A stretch of DNA of 35,362 nt from Blautia wexlerae (GCF_013300825.1 NZ_JAAIMY010000032.1:1-35362); one strand, 5' to 3'; shown: positions 7,954 through 15,218, counted from the first letter of the stretch. The notes: generated by a model from the sequence alone, not told the origin. Program-made: numbers and translations.

Positions 7954-7984
7954 GATTGACATTTCATTTTTCTTCAGACACGTT

Positions 7985-8033
7985 AAAAGCAGCATATCAG
8001 GTTATGATCCATAACTCTGATATGCTGCTTTTT
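7985..8033 (-). terminator. Strong hairpin terminator, near symmetrical
   Basis: Arms 7985-8000 and 8017-8032 pair perfectly over 16 bases and can extend inward (GTTAT/ATAAC). There are 5 Ts on the plus side and 4 on the minus side. It lies downstream of the minus-strand gene at 8125-8505 and insulates the GRE promoter from it. The rest of the 386-base gap 7739-8124 holds the GRE promoter and operator region; 8034-8124 shows nothing. Confidence 0.85.
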
Positions 8034-8124
8034 AATATCGTATATTGTTTTTTCTGCATCGGATGACTTTAATGAGCATGCTTTTCCATCTCTGCACTCC
8101 CATATATTCATATACACTTAACTA

Positions 8125-8505
8125 TTATTTCCTGTTCTCTTTTTGTTCTCTGGCTTCTCTTACTTTCTCCCTCTGTTTCGTCAGATCGTAATAATCATCT
8201 GTAAGAACCCCATGTTTCCGCATCATATCAAACACAATCTGCTGAGCAGGTGTCATCTTCATGCCAATAGAATTATTATAATCTGTAAGAACGCATCCTG
8301 TTTTCTCAATTAGCCAGAACAGCGGAGAATCATCATCCGGAATCATTTTCCAGATTTCATTCTCTGTCCACGGAAGCAATTCCATCATTCCATGAAGATG
8401 TCCTCTGGGTATTCTTATATAATCACCGTCCGGCTTGATCAGACCATCAGAAAAGTTCTCATCCTTAATTTTCATCTCATTTAACAGTTCTTCTGTTATC
8501 TTCAT
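8125..8505 (-). CDS. Small acidic protein of unknown function
   Basis: A 126-residue soluble protein I do not recognise. It has no signal peptide or membrane segment. The N-terminal half is acidic (MKIKDENFSDGLIKPDGDYIRIP), with WTENEIWKMIPDDD near residue 46. The last 25 residues form a charged helix (LTKQREKVREAREQKENRK). Start ATG 8505 has GAGG motifs upstream, and a strong terminator follows the stop. Codon use resembles its neighbours and it stands alone as a single-gene unit. The coding call rests on its length, ribosome site, clean terminator and absence of a competing ORF. I assign no function. Confidence 0.7.
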   Translation of the reverse strand: MKITEELLNEMKIKDENFSDGLIKPDGDYIRIPRGHLHGMMELLPWTENEIWKMIPDDDSPLFWLIEKTGCVLTDYNNSIGMKMTPAQQIVFDMMRKHGVLTDDYYDLTKQREKVREAREQKENRK

Positions 8506-8755
8506 CCTCTTTTCCTCACCCTCGAGTATTCCTTTTTTCTATTATACGTTTCCTGCCAGAGTTACGCAAGTAAAAAGTCTGAACAGCCTCTTTGTCATCA
8601 AAAATATAGTGAAATATATCATTTTCTATAAAATTCTATCTTGATTAAATTGCAAAAAAATTGTAGACTATATATGCACACACATTAATAGTTTTTGTTA
8701 ATTAAGACTATTTGAGGTTTCCTCATAATGTCTCAATTATACACACACATTTTCT

Positions 8756-8795
8756 AAAAAGAGCAGCTGCATCATCCGATGCGCTGCTCTTTTAT
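8756..8795 (-). terminator. Terminator of the SH3 surface-protein gene
   Basis: The stem AAAAGAGCAGC / GCTGCTCTTTT is closed by an inner GCATC/GATGC pair, with 5 Ts following on the minus strand. It lies 50 bases after the stop at 8845 and can also work on the plus strand. The rest of the gap 8506-8844 is AT-rich and holds no ORF or clear promoter. The word ACACACATT is repeated at about 8680 and 8742. Confidence 0.85.
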
Positions 8796-8844
8796 TTTAT
8801 AACTGTTCTCTGCCGTCGACGGCATTCTTTAATGATTTTAAGAC

Positions 8845-9819
8845 TTACTTTTTCTTCTTCAGGAAATAAATAAGTAAAATTATGATAATAATAATCCCAA
8901 TACCGCTAATCCAGATTACAGGATTCTTCATTCCTGAATCTGCTTTTACATTCTTTCCTGATGTTTTCTGACTCTGCTCATCATCAGATTCTTTATCTTC
9001 TGTCGGAGCAGGCGTCTCTGTTTCTCCCGGTGTTGGCGTCGCTTCTTCTGTCGGCGTTGCCTCCGGTGTCGGTGTCGCTTCTTCTGTTGGTGTTGCCTCC
9101 GGTGTCGGTGTTGTTTTCGGAGTTGGAGTTGCTTCCGGTGTCGGTGTAACAATCTCAGCAGCAACCGGGACATTTCCTGAGGTACCTGTAGCCTCCGGTG
9201 CATCTCCGGATACATTTTCATTCACATAATCTGTATCCCTGTCAAGATTCAGCCATCCCTGTGTCACACCATCTGTGTCTGTTTTTCCCCAGTTTGTTCC
9301 GTCTTCTCCCTGCATATACTGAGAAATATGTACGCTTGTCCCATCCGCAATTCCGTCTGTTCCTGAAACTTCATCAAATTTCTCTCCAGGACCGTTATAA
9401 ACCGGTACATTTCCACCATTTCCCTGAATTTTTACTTCAAAATCCACATCTTTTCCGCCAAAAGTACGATACTCTTCATTCACTGCGTCTGCCCTGGAAG
9501 CCGGATCCAGATCATCCATAGGAACATATCCGTTCATCCCATGATACTGGGTATATGCCCACTTTTTGCCGTCCGTTCCATCTTTCTCACCCAGAACATG
9601 GATTGCAGTTCCATTCGGAATCTGACCGTCATTCAGTTTAATTCCCTTCGGATCCGCTTCATCATAAATATCTGCTCCACCCTGTGCACTCTGTACGATC
9701 ATGTAATAATCTGTTGCATAATCCGGATTCTGGCTCATTCCATCATCAGCATAAACAGAAACCGCTGTCACAATAATGCACAGCAATATTGCCAATACTG
9801 TTCCCAACCTTCTCTTCAT
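8845..9819 (-). CDS. Membrane-anchored surface protein with two SH3-like domains and a TP-rich stalk
   Basis: A 324-residue exported protein. Residues 1-24 are a signal peptide ([20 protein letters not shown], cut near VYADD). Two bacterial SH3-like domains follow at about 38-105 and 128-195; both contain paired Y-x-x-Y and GW/GY elements ([19 protein letters not shown]). Residues 225-272 are a Thr/Pro/Glu-rich repeat stalk. Residues 299-320 are a transmembrane helix followed by four lysines, so the protein is held in the membrane with its SH3 domains in or beyond the wall. Such domains usually bind peptidoglycan peptides. It lies 19 bases downstream of the cysteine protease gene and may share its transcript. 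No enzymatic motif is seen. Confidence 0.85.
   Translation of the reverse strand: MKRRLGTVLAILLCIIVTAVSVYADDGMSQNPDYATDYYMIVQSAQGGADIYDEADPKGIKLNDGQIPNGTAIHVLGEKDGTDGKKWAYTQYHGMNGYVPMDDLDPASRADAVNEEYRTFGGKDVDFEVKIQGNGGNVPVYNGPGEKFDEVSGTDGIADGTSVHISQYMQGEDGTNWGKTDTDGVTQGWLNLDRDTDYVNENVSGDAPEATGTSGNVPVAAEIVTPTPEATPTPKTTPTPEATPTEEATPTPEATPTEEATPTPGETETPAPTEDKESDDEQSQKTSGKNVKADSGMKNPVIWISGIGIIIIIILLIYFLKKKK
9004..9147 (-). repeat. In-frame tandem repeat encoding the TP(E/T)-rich stalk
   Basis: Residues 225-272 of the SH3 protein are built from a six-residue word (ATPTPE or ATPTEE), with a longer 36-base unit ([12 protein letters not shown]) present about twice. The repeat is also plain at DNA level (GGTGTCGGTGTCGCTTCTTC recurs). 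Such arrays change length by slippage. Confidence 0.8.
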
Positions 9820-9838
9820 AATCTCTTTCCTTCATTTC

Positions 9839-12130
9839 TCATTTTCTTTTTACAGCAGATGAACTTTTGTATTTGCTGTATGTGTTCCCATAAGGCTCTT
9901 TCACGTATGCTTTTACTGCATAGTAGTATGATACACCTTTTTGTGCTTTTTTGTCCAGATATGAAGAACGATTTCCACCGGAAATTCTCTTTATCAACTG
10001 ATAAGAACCTCCTTTTTTCTTTCTGTATATATAATATCCGTTACATTTTTTCTGTGGATTCCATCTGATTCTGATTCCCTTCTTTTCAGACTTCACAGAG
10101 GAAATCTTCTGCAACGAAGGTGCCGCCTTAACCACATCGCCGATTGTATATTTACTGTAGTATCTTTTTCCGGATGCTTCATAATATGCCTTTACCGTAT
10201 AACGGTATGAAGCATTGGCTTTAACTTTACTGTCCTTATATTTTAATGTGGAAGTCCCGACGTCTGCGATTTTTGACCATTTTCCTCCTGCAGCAGGTTT
10301 TCTGTACACATAATATCCTGTAGCTTGCGAAACTTTTTTCCATGAAACAAGATTATACCCGGAATTATAAGCCTTTACCTGAAATACCGGCGTATCCGGT
10401 ACCCATGACTGATTTAAAGTTCTTGTATGTGCCTTGATCCTTACAGTCCAGTTTTTTGTCTTTCCATCTGACCATTCTGCTGTTGCTGATGCACCCTTAT
10501 GAAAAGTCTGTCCTGACTCTATCCCTGCTGTGGAAGTAAACCATTTGCTTCCACCTGATGTCTTATAACCGGCATTTGCTTCCACACCAAAACTGATATA
10601 ACTGATTCCACTGTTAGTAATCACTACCGAATACCTGCTCCCCTGCTTCAGCATTACTTCCGGTACAGTAACTGTCTGCACCCCTGCCACTGGCTGTTCA
10701 ACTTCACAGGGCTGCGTATACGCAGCAGTTCCACTTTCCGGATCCGAAAGATCTGTAAGATCTGTATATACCTGTATTTTATATGAAGCATTATCATTCA
10801 TGGTAACTACATTGATTTCTCCCAGAGCCTCTTCGTTTCCATTCCCTGCCTTCGTTTCATAAACAACTGATACTGACTGTCCAGGCTGTACTTTTATAGA
10901 AGAAATAGCTGAAGAACCATCATAAAAATAGTTATTATTATATTTCTGATCAGAAACAGTCACTGCCTCTGCACTTACAAGATTACCGATATTTGGATCC
11001 TGATAGGAAAGATAGTAATATCCCCCATCTCCCTTGTTCTCTCCCCAACTGTTTTTTATAATCCAGGCACCATCTGATGTCACATTGGAAACAGGCAAGA
11101 AATTATTCTTTGAATAATTATCATCCCATCCTACGACTGTCACAATATGATTGATCACAGTCGAACTCGATTTTCCAACAGGATAACAATATGCAGCCGT
11201 ATCTGGATTTACATAATTATCTTTCATATAAAGCATTATGGATACTGCATGATCATTCAGCAGCATTTCCTTCATACGTTCCTCACTGTATTTGGAAAAA
11301 GATGCATTTTTCAGGTATGCCACAGAATTATAAGCCTTACTCTCCGGAATCTGTACACTCAGATTCTGCTGATGCAAAGAATCCGTAGGAAACGGCACAT
11401 CATCCTCTGTAGTCATTCCAGACCAGGTGCTGAGATAGATAGCCGCCAGATAATCATTGCCCCCTATCTCATGATAATCTCCCAGTACCGAGTTCACATC
11501 ATCGGGAGTATTTCCCAACGGATCATTCTGTCTGTTTGAAAAAAAGTATGATAAGTGTTCCTCTGACAGATCATAAGTTCCTTTATTCTGTGCCAGAAGT
11601 GAAGTTTCCATAATTGCCGCCATCCCAAAAGCCCAGCAGGTTCCAAATGGATTCTGATTTTTTACAGCAGTAACCAGTCCTTCTTTTCTGGAATCATAGG
11701 AGGATGGAAATGCTGTTTCTCTGCTTCCATATGCAGCGTAAACTGATGTCAGATCACTCTCTACTTCAGGTCCCGGATCTATCGGTTTTAAATTTTTAAA
11801 AGGTTCTAACTCTTCTTTTCTTTCCTCTTCTGTCAACGGACGACCCTTGATATATCGAATTCCATCTGTATTTTCTTCCGCTGCTTCTCCGTCCTGGAAC
11901 TCCTGTTTTGTTTCATCGCTTTCGAACAGTTCTGCATCAGATTCCGTATCTGTTCCAAATTCATCTGCCTGTGAACTTTGAAATTCTTCCACATCCGATA
12001 TATTTTCTTCTGTCTCCTGCCGGACTCCGGATTCAAATACTTCCTGACCTGCGGCAGGCACTGATGTCCCAAACATTGTACAAATCATCAAAACTGCCAA
12101 TGCACGTATTGCAGTATTTCTTTTTTTCAT
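9839..12130 (-). CDS. Secreted papain-family (C1A) cysteine protease with C-terminal FN3-like domains
   Basis: A 763-residue secreted peptidase. The signal peptide is MKKRNTAIRALAVLMICTMF, cut near VPAAGQ. An acidic pro-segment runs to about residue 140. The catalytic domain has oxyanion Gln159 and Cys165 (NQNPFGTCWAFG), His328 (INHIVTVVGWDD) and Asn360 (IIKNSWG), so the papain triad is complete. A beta-sandwich region follows. The last ~190 residues are two fibronectin-III-like domains common in Lachnospiraceae surface proteins, each with a YYVYRK/YYIYRK strand and a YRYTVKAYY/YYYAVKAYV strand. It probably digests host or dietary protein. ATG 12154 would give eight more residues, but the GGAGGA site lies inside them, so ATG 12130 is preferred. 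The SH3 protein gene follows directly. Confidence 0.92.
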   Translation of the reverse strand: MKKRNTAIRALAVLMICTMFGTSVPAAGQEVFESGVRQETEENISDVEEFQSSQADEFGTDTESDAELFESDETKQEFQDGEAAEENTDGIRYIKGRPLTEEERKEELEPFKNLKPIDPGPEVESDLTSVYAAYGSRETAFPSSYDSRKEGLVTAVKNQNPFGTCWAFGMAAIMETSLLAQNKGTYDLSEEHLSYFFSNRQNDPLGNTPDDVNSVLGDYHEIGGNDYLAAIYLSTWSGMTTEDDVPFPTDSLHQQNLSVQIPESKAYNSVAYLKNASFSKYSEERMKEMLLNDHAVSIMLYMKDNYVNPDTAAYCYPVGKSSSTVINHIVTVVGWDDNYSKNNFLPVSNVTSDGAWIIKNSWGENKGDGGYYYLSYQDPNIGNLVSAEAVTVSDQKYNNNYFYDGSSAISSIKVQPGQSVSVVYETKAGNGNEEALGEINVVTMNDNASYKIQVYTDLTDLSDPESGTAAYTQPCEVEQPVAGVQTVTVPEVMLKQGSRYSVVITNSGISYISFGVEANAGYKTSGGSKWFTSTAGIESGQTFHKGASATAEWSDGKTKNWTVRIKAHTRTLNQSWVPDTPVFQVKAYNSGYNLVSWKKVSQATGYYVYRKPAAGGKWSKIADVGTSTLKYKDSKVKANASYRYTVKAYYEASGKRYYSKYTIGDVVKAAPSLQKISSVKSEKKGIRIRWNPQKKCNGYYIYRKKKGGSYQLIKRISGGNRSSYLDKKAQKGVSYYYAVKAYVKEPYGNTYSKYKSSSAVKRK

Positions 12131-12156
12131 ATGGTAATTTATTCCTCCATGCATAA

Positions 12157-12195
12157 ATATGATACCATCATATCATTATCGTTTTTGTTTTTCAA
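12157..12195 (-). promoter_or_regulatory. Promoter of the cysteine protease gene with palindrome over the -10
   Basis: On the minus strand TTGAAA (12190-12195), 17 bases and TATGAT (12167-12172). The -10 lies inside a perfect inverted repeat, ATATGAT-ACC-ATCATAT (12157-12173), a likely operator position. Confidence 0.65.
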
Positions 12196-12206
12196 CCGCT
12201 ATCAAT

Positions 12207-12457
12207 GACAAAACCGTCAGAAAACAGTTTCCGTTACTGTTTTCCGGCGGTTCTATGTAGAAGTGAAAGGTTCTGCCGACGGGAAAATGCCGCCAGGAAA
12301 AGATGGCAAATGCCTGTGAGGCATTTTCTTCTGTATATGTGAAAAGTGTGGAAAGCGTGTGTGTACCGCCTTGCATAATTCAGAACAGATTCGAAAAATC
12401 TTACAGACTTTTCTCTTTTGCTACCACTATTCTAGCAGAACACTCTCTGCATTACAA
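12207..12457 (-). ncRNA. Candidate small RNA or 5' leader: promoter, structured body and terminator
   Basis: This covers most of the 372-base gap 12131-12502. On the minus strand TTGTAA (12452-12457), 17 bases and TAGAAT (12429-12434) form a promoter. The transcript would end at a terminator-like hairpin (arms 12212-12228 and 12236-12252, then a short T-run), about 215 bases in all. Inside it are a GAAAATGCC..GGCATTT hairpin (about 12305-12330) and a second GGCATTTTCC word that could replace one arm. A GGCGGT near 12364-12369 can pair with the ACCGCC in the terminator's 5' arm, giving a possible antiterminator. I recognise no known RNA family. The 66-codon ORF across it has no ribosome site and is not called. 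Confidence 0.4.
12210..12252 (-). terminator. Terminator-like hairpin between the Cys-rich gene and the protease
   Basis: Two 17-base arms with one mismatch and one wobble pair (12212-12228 / 12236-12252) and a 7-base loop. The T-run is weak (four Ts). It ends the transcript of the upstream minus-strand gene or of the candidate small RNA. Confidence 0.6.
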
Positions 12458-12502
12458 TGAAAATCGTTCCTTCTTATTTTTGTTAATCTGACACGTTCCT
12501 TT

Positions 12503-12799
12503 TTATTTCGGATTAATTTCCCCTGCCCTTTTCATCATATCAGCCAGTTCCTGATATTTTCCCGTGATATATCCATAATTCTTTCTTTTATGCGGAAGCA
12601 TACAGTTTGTACAGTCTTTAATTCCCTTATCTGTATAACGGAAATTTCCCCCGCATTTCTCGCCCAGAGCATATAACGGACAGTAACAGAACAGACAGTT
12701 GAAATCCTCCGAATCTGCATTTTTATGACATGGAAAAAATTCGCATTTCTTATGGCTGAAATAAGAATATTCCTTTCCTTCCCAATAAGGTTTCTCCAT
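12503..12799 (-). CDS. Cysteine-rich small-domain (zinc-finger-like) protein
   Basis: A 98-residue protein with eight cysteines in the conserved order KKCEFFPCHK, NCLFCYCPLY, GEKCGG, IKDCTNCMLPH. This matches the uncharacterised 'cysteine-rich small domain' family (zf-like, COG2158 type), presumed to bind zinc or an iron-sulfur cluster. No biochemical role is established. ATG 12859 would add 20 residues, but ATG 12799 follows a strong AGGAGAGG site and begins where the conserved family begins, so it is chosen. A cobalamin riboswitch with terminator lies about 325 bases upstream and nothing else codes between, which suggests control by B12. The family call is firm and the function is unknown. 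Confidence 0.85.
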   Translation of the reverse strand: MEKPYWEGKEYSYFSHKKCEFFPCHKNADSEDFNCLFCYCPLYALGEKCGGNFRYTDKGIKDCTNCMLPHKRKNYGYITGKYQELADMMKRAGEINPK

Positions 12800-12998
12800 T
12801 GCTACCTCTCCTCTCCTGTTGCAAGTTTTTATCTTTTCAGAATAATTCCGTTTTCTCATTCTCCATCAATCCCTCCCATCAGAGGACGAAATCTGCAAAA
12901 CAAAAAATACTCTAATAAATCATCAATTTCTTTTTACATAACAAAGCATTGAAAATTCATTACAGTATTTTTTACAGATTGCACATTTCAAACTAAGA

Positions 12999-13088
12999 GG
13001 GAGCGATGCTACCCCGGGGTAGAAAAAAATCCGTTCATGAGTGCGCGGAGGGAACGAATAAATCCGAAGTAGTATCGCCTGCCATTTA
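12999..13088 (-). ncRNA. Candidate structured RNA element in the leader of the Cys-rich gene
   Basis: The outer arms GCGATACTAC and GTAGCATCGC (minus strand) pair with one mismatch over ~85 bases. Inside, ATTCGTTC and GAACGGAT pair around a 15-base loop, followed by seven Ts, which resembles a terminator. A perfect 14-base palindrome, CTACCCCGGGGTAG (13009-13022), competes with the outer stem. The nested and competing pairings look like an attenuator. I cannot match it to a named class. Confidence 0.4.
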
Positions 13089-13124
13089 ATCATGTATAAT
13101 TCATAAAGAACAGGCGCATTCCAT

Positions 13125-13156
13125 AAAAAATGTCTGCCTTCAGATAAAAGCAGACA
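13125..13156 (-). terminator. Terminator of the cobalamin riboswitch
   Basis: A perfect 7-bp stem TGTCTGC/GCAGACA is followed by six Ts on the minus strand. A second hairpin just before it (CTCCG/CGGAG, 13160-13185) can serve as the alternative structure of the expression platform. Confidence 0.85.
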
Positions 13157-13199
13157 ACACTCCGAAGCTGCGGATTCAACGGAGTTGGTTGTTACACTT

Positions 13200-13395
13200 T
13201 ACACGGAAGTTTAACCTCGCCATACCAAGCAGGTTTCCTGGCTCCAGGCTCATCGCTCCTCTCTCCTTCTCATGCTATGGCACAATGGACATTCTGAGAT
13301 TTGCTCCTCTGTTACAGTGACCGGATCGCTCAGGTTTCTCACCTGATTCCCTCTTTCTGTACTGTTTTCCTCACAGTATCAGCACTTAATATGTT
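13200..13395 (-). ncRNA. Cobalamin riboswitch
   Basis: On the minus strand the aptamer shows GAGGGAATCAGGTGAGAAAC, then CCTGAGCGATCC and CACTGTAAC in the conserved core order. About 85 bases later comes the B12-box GAGCCAGGAAACCTGC (13229-13244). The consensus box differs at one base. It is followed by the terminator at 13125-13156, so rising cobalamin should stop transcription. The next gene downstream is the Cys-rich protein at 12799. No cobalamin transport or synthesis gene lies between. Confidence 0.93.
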
Positions 13396-13418
13396 CTGTA
13401 TGGAATTATACTATCTGT

Positions 13419-13447
13419 ATAATAACACTCTGCAATTAGTTTGTCAA
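13419..13447 (-). promoter_or_regulatory. Promoter of the cobalamin riboswitch
   Basis: TTGACA (13442-13447), a 17-base spacer and TATTAT (13419-13424) on the minus strand, just upstream of the aptamer. The perfect -35 shows the riboswitch has its own transcript and is not only a tail of the eutP operon. Confidence 0.85.
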
Positions 13448-13496
13448 CTATTTATCAATATATTTTTTAACTAAAATTTCCTGCATTATTCTCTCA

Positions 13497-14027
13497 TTAC
13501 TTTTCCAACGAAGGATATTTCACTCCCTCCGGCAAAGGATCCCATTCATTCAGTCCAAGACTTTGTCTGAATTTTGCTTCTTCCAGACTCAGTTTCGGAA
13601 CCTCCTCATTCAGATATGCTCTCAGCTCATCAATCCCTTCTCCGGTCACATTATTTACTAGAAAAATTCTTTCGCATCCGGCATTCAGCATCCACTGGCG
13701 CACCATCGGAACATTTGCATAGGGAGAATCTATTTTCGTAATAATTCCTATCAGCGGTCTCAGAATAAATGCATTACTGCCATATCCAAATAAACTGAAA
13801 GGTTCATCCGCTGACTGTACCATTGCCACCACATCTGCTTCAAAAGAAAAACAGGCCAGCCCTACGCTGAAATGCTTGGACTCTGCATACTCTCCCGGAG
13901 AATCAATAGTATCATCATCCGTATTCGTATACTGCGTTTTTACATAATGAAGTTTTTCGCCTTTTAATGCCTGTGTTAATGAAGTCTTACCAGCCTCACT
14001 TCTGCCCATCAGAAATATTTTCTTCAT
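13497..14027 (-). CDS. eutP: EutP/PduV-type microcompartment GTPase
   Basis: A 176-residue P-loop protein of the EutP/PduV family. The Walker A motif GRSEAGKTS is at residues 8-16, a DSPGEY switch motif near residue 43 replaces the usual DTPG, and the base-recognition motif is TKID near residue 117 instead of NKxD, as usual in this family. PduV associates with the shell and is thought to affect positioning or assembly; some EutP proteins have kinase activity. It is ~25 residues longer than typical PduV, with a C-terminal extension ending EGVKYPSLEK. It follows two EutS/PduU shell genes on the minus strand (gap 87 bases), forming a satellite of the GRM locus 6 kb away. Confidence 0.9.
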   Translation of the reverse strand: MKKIFLMGRSEAGKTSLTQALKGEKLHYVKTQYTNTDDDTIDSPGEYAESKHFSVGLACFSFEADVVAMVQSADEPFSLFGYGSNAFILRPLIGIITKIDSPYANVPMVRQWMLNAGCERIFLVNNVTGEGIDELRAYLNEEVPKLSLEEAKFRQSLGLNEWDPLPEGVKYPSLEK

Positions 14028-14114
14028 ATTTAATGTCTGTCCCTTTCATTTCTCTCAGCTATTCCGGCTGTTACGAGAGCATCATCGGTATGGAATAACT
14101 GACTTTCGTATGTT

Positions 14115-14534
14115 TTAACTTTTGTGAACTGCACAAGTCTTAAAACCAAGTACTTCTTTAAAAAATTTCACCACTTCTTCCACCGCAGTCTGAACTTCCA
14201 CCAGACCGCCGGTAAGAATCAATGAGCCACTGAAACGGTCCATGAAACCAATCTCCACATTTGCACTTTTTACCGCAATGTCAGCAGCTACAACCACTGC
14301 TTCCCATGGGGTAAAACGAATCATTCCGATTGCTTCTCCTGTGTGGTCTTCTCCCTCATGAACTCCAATGTGCAGACCAAGATTCTGATAAATGCAGGTC
14401 TGGGAAGGACTGATTACATGAGCCAGACAGACTTCCTTTCCCGGCACCCTCACTCTGGTCATACGAAGATTTTTTCCCTTTAATTTCTCATAATCTTGGT
14501 GATAAAGCTTTTCCAGTAATTCTCTGGTTGTCAT
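14115..14534 (-). CDS. EutS/PduU-family shell protein with N-terminal extension
   Basis: A 139-residue circularly permuted BMC shell protein. The core motifs VRVPGKEVCLAHVI, IGMIRFTPWEAVVVAADIAVKSANVEIGF and MDRFSGSLILTGGLVEVQTAV follow EutS/PduU closely. Residues 1-25 (MTTRELLEKLYHQDYEKLKG) are an extra charged helix not found in the short members. PduU-type hexamers have a small beta-barrel plugging the pore. The start lies 11 bases after the stop of the first EutS/PduU gene, so the two are coupled and may form mixed tiles. The extension could serve as a cargo or partner contact, which is inference. Confidence 0.92.
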   Translation of the reverse strand: MTTRELLEKLYHQDYEKLKGKNLRMTRVRVPGKEVCLAHVISPSQTCIYQNLGLHIGVHEGEDHTGEAIGMIRFTPWEAVVVAADIAVKSANVEIGFMDRFSGSLILTGGLVEVQTAVEEVVKFFKEVLGFKTCAVHKS

Positions 14535-14545
14535 CCCACCACTTC

Positions 14546-14911
14546 CTATCTCTTGGTAATCTTGCAGACTACATAACCCAGAGTATCTCTGAAATAGTCC
14601 ACAACCTCAGTCATCGCTGACATTACATCGGAAATCTCTCCCGTAATGATCAGCGTACCTGTAAAACGATCCGCAAAGCCAAGATAAACATTCCCGCTTT
14701 TCACCGCAATATCAGATGCGATCACTGCTGATTCCGGCGGTGTCATATTCATGATTCCAATTGCAGATGAACGATAATCCACCTGAGGATTCAGTCCGAG
14801 CTTCTGATATATGATCGGAGCTGGTCCTCCCATTACATGGGCAAAAGTAATCTCCTTGCCTGCAACAGTTTCCTGCACAATTCTTATATGTTCTACATGT
14901 TCATTCGCCAT
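14546..14911 (-). CDS. eutS: EutS/PduU-family shell protein
   Basis: A 121-residue circularly permuted BMC protein: VQETVAGKEITFAHVMGG, IGIMNMTPPESAVIASDIAVKSGNVYLGFADRFTGTLIITG, and a terminal YVVCKITKR strand as in PduU/EutS. Compared with E. coli EutS it has a longer loop between the first strand and the IGIM strand (APIIYQKLGLNPQVDYRS). It is the first gene of the three-gene satellite operon, expressed from a promoter ~210 bases upstream. It probably adds to the shell encoded at the left end of the window, where no PduU-type gene is seen; the shell might also belong to another locus outside the window. Confidence 0.93.
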   Translation of the reverse strand: MANEHVEHIRIVQETVAGKEITFAHVMGGPAPIIYQKLGLNPQVDYRSSAIGIMNMTPPESAVIASDIAVKSGNVYLGFADRFTGTLIITGEISDVMSAMTEVVDYFRDTLGYVVCKITKR

Positions 14912-15119
14912 TTATCATTCCTCGCTTTCCTCATTTCCTCTATAATTATAATCCGGATAATTCATGCGGATATTCTTGATCCGCTTCCCTGTCAATACAT
15001 TCTCAACACAAATTTCAGATTATTGTAACTGTCCACTACCTTCATCCAAAGCCAAATTAATTAAATATTATCTTTGTTGACTATAGGATTCCGGCTTCAT
15101 ATGTTCAATTATTATATAA

Positions 15120-15161
15120 ACTGTACTATCCGGGCAGTTTTATGTCAAGGTAAAATCTGCC
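15120..15161 (-). promoter_or_regulatory. Promoter of the EutS/EutP satellite operon with palindromic operator
   Basis: On the minus strand TTGACA (15143-15148), 17 bases and TACAGT (15120-15125). The -35 sits in the middle of an inverted repeat, GGCAG(A)TTTTA ... TAAAACTGCC (15133-15161), broken by a single extra base. A dimeric repressor or activator there would control access to the -35. The ~200-base leader (14912-15113) includes a GCGGAT/ATCCGC hairpin near 14967-14985 but no terminator and no recognisable ANTAR target. Confidence 0.65.
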
Positions 15162-15218
15162 TGAAAATCGGTAAAATGTTACTGATCAGGAATGGGCAGC
15201 AACACTTAACATACAAAG

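Noticed and set aside
7739..7970. Cobalamin riboswitch expected before a propanediol dehydratase
   Set aside because: The leader has no B12 box or aptamer core. The enzyme is the B12-independent glycyl radical type, so none is needed.
9004..9147. CRISPR-like short repeats
   Set aside because: The repeat is in frame, has no spacers and encodes a Thr/Pro stalk. No CRISPR array is present in the window.
12176..12376. 66-codon minus-strand ORF between the Cys-rich gene and the protease
   Set aside because: It has no ribosome site, overlaps the protease promoter and strong hairpins, and its protein has no recognisable feature. The region reads better as non-coding.
13200..13395. tRNA or rRNA fragment in the structured 13.2 kb region
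   Set aside because: There are no acceptor or T-loop features. The B12 box and core order identify a cobalamin riboswitch instead.
14912..15113. ANTAR/EutV antiterminator target in the leader of the EutS operon
   Set aside because: I found no pair of hexanucleotide-loop hairpins and no terminator in the leader, only one small GCGGAT/ATCCGC stem.
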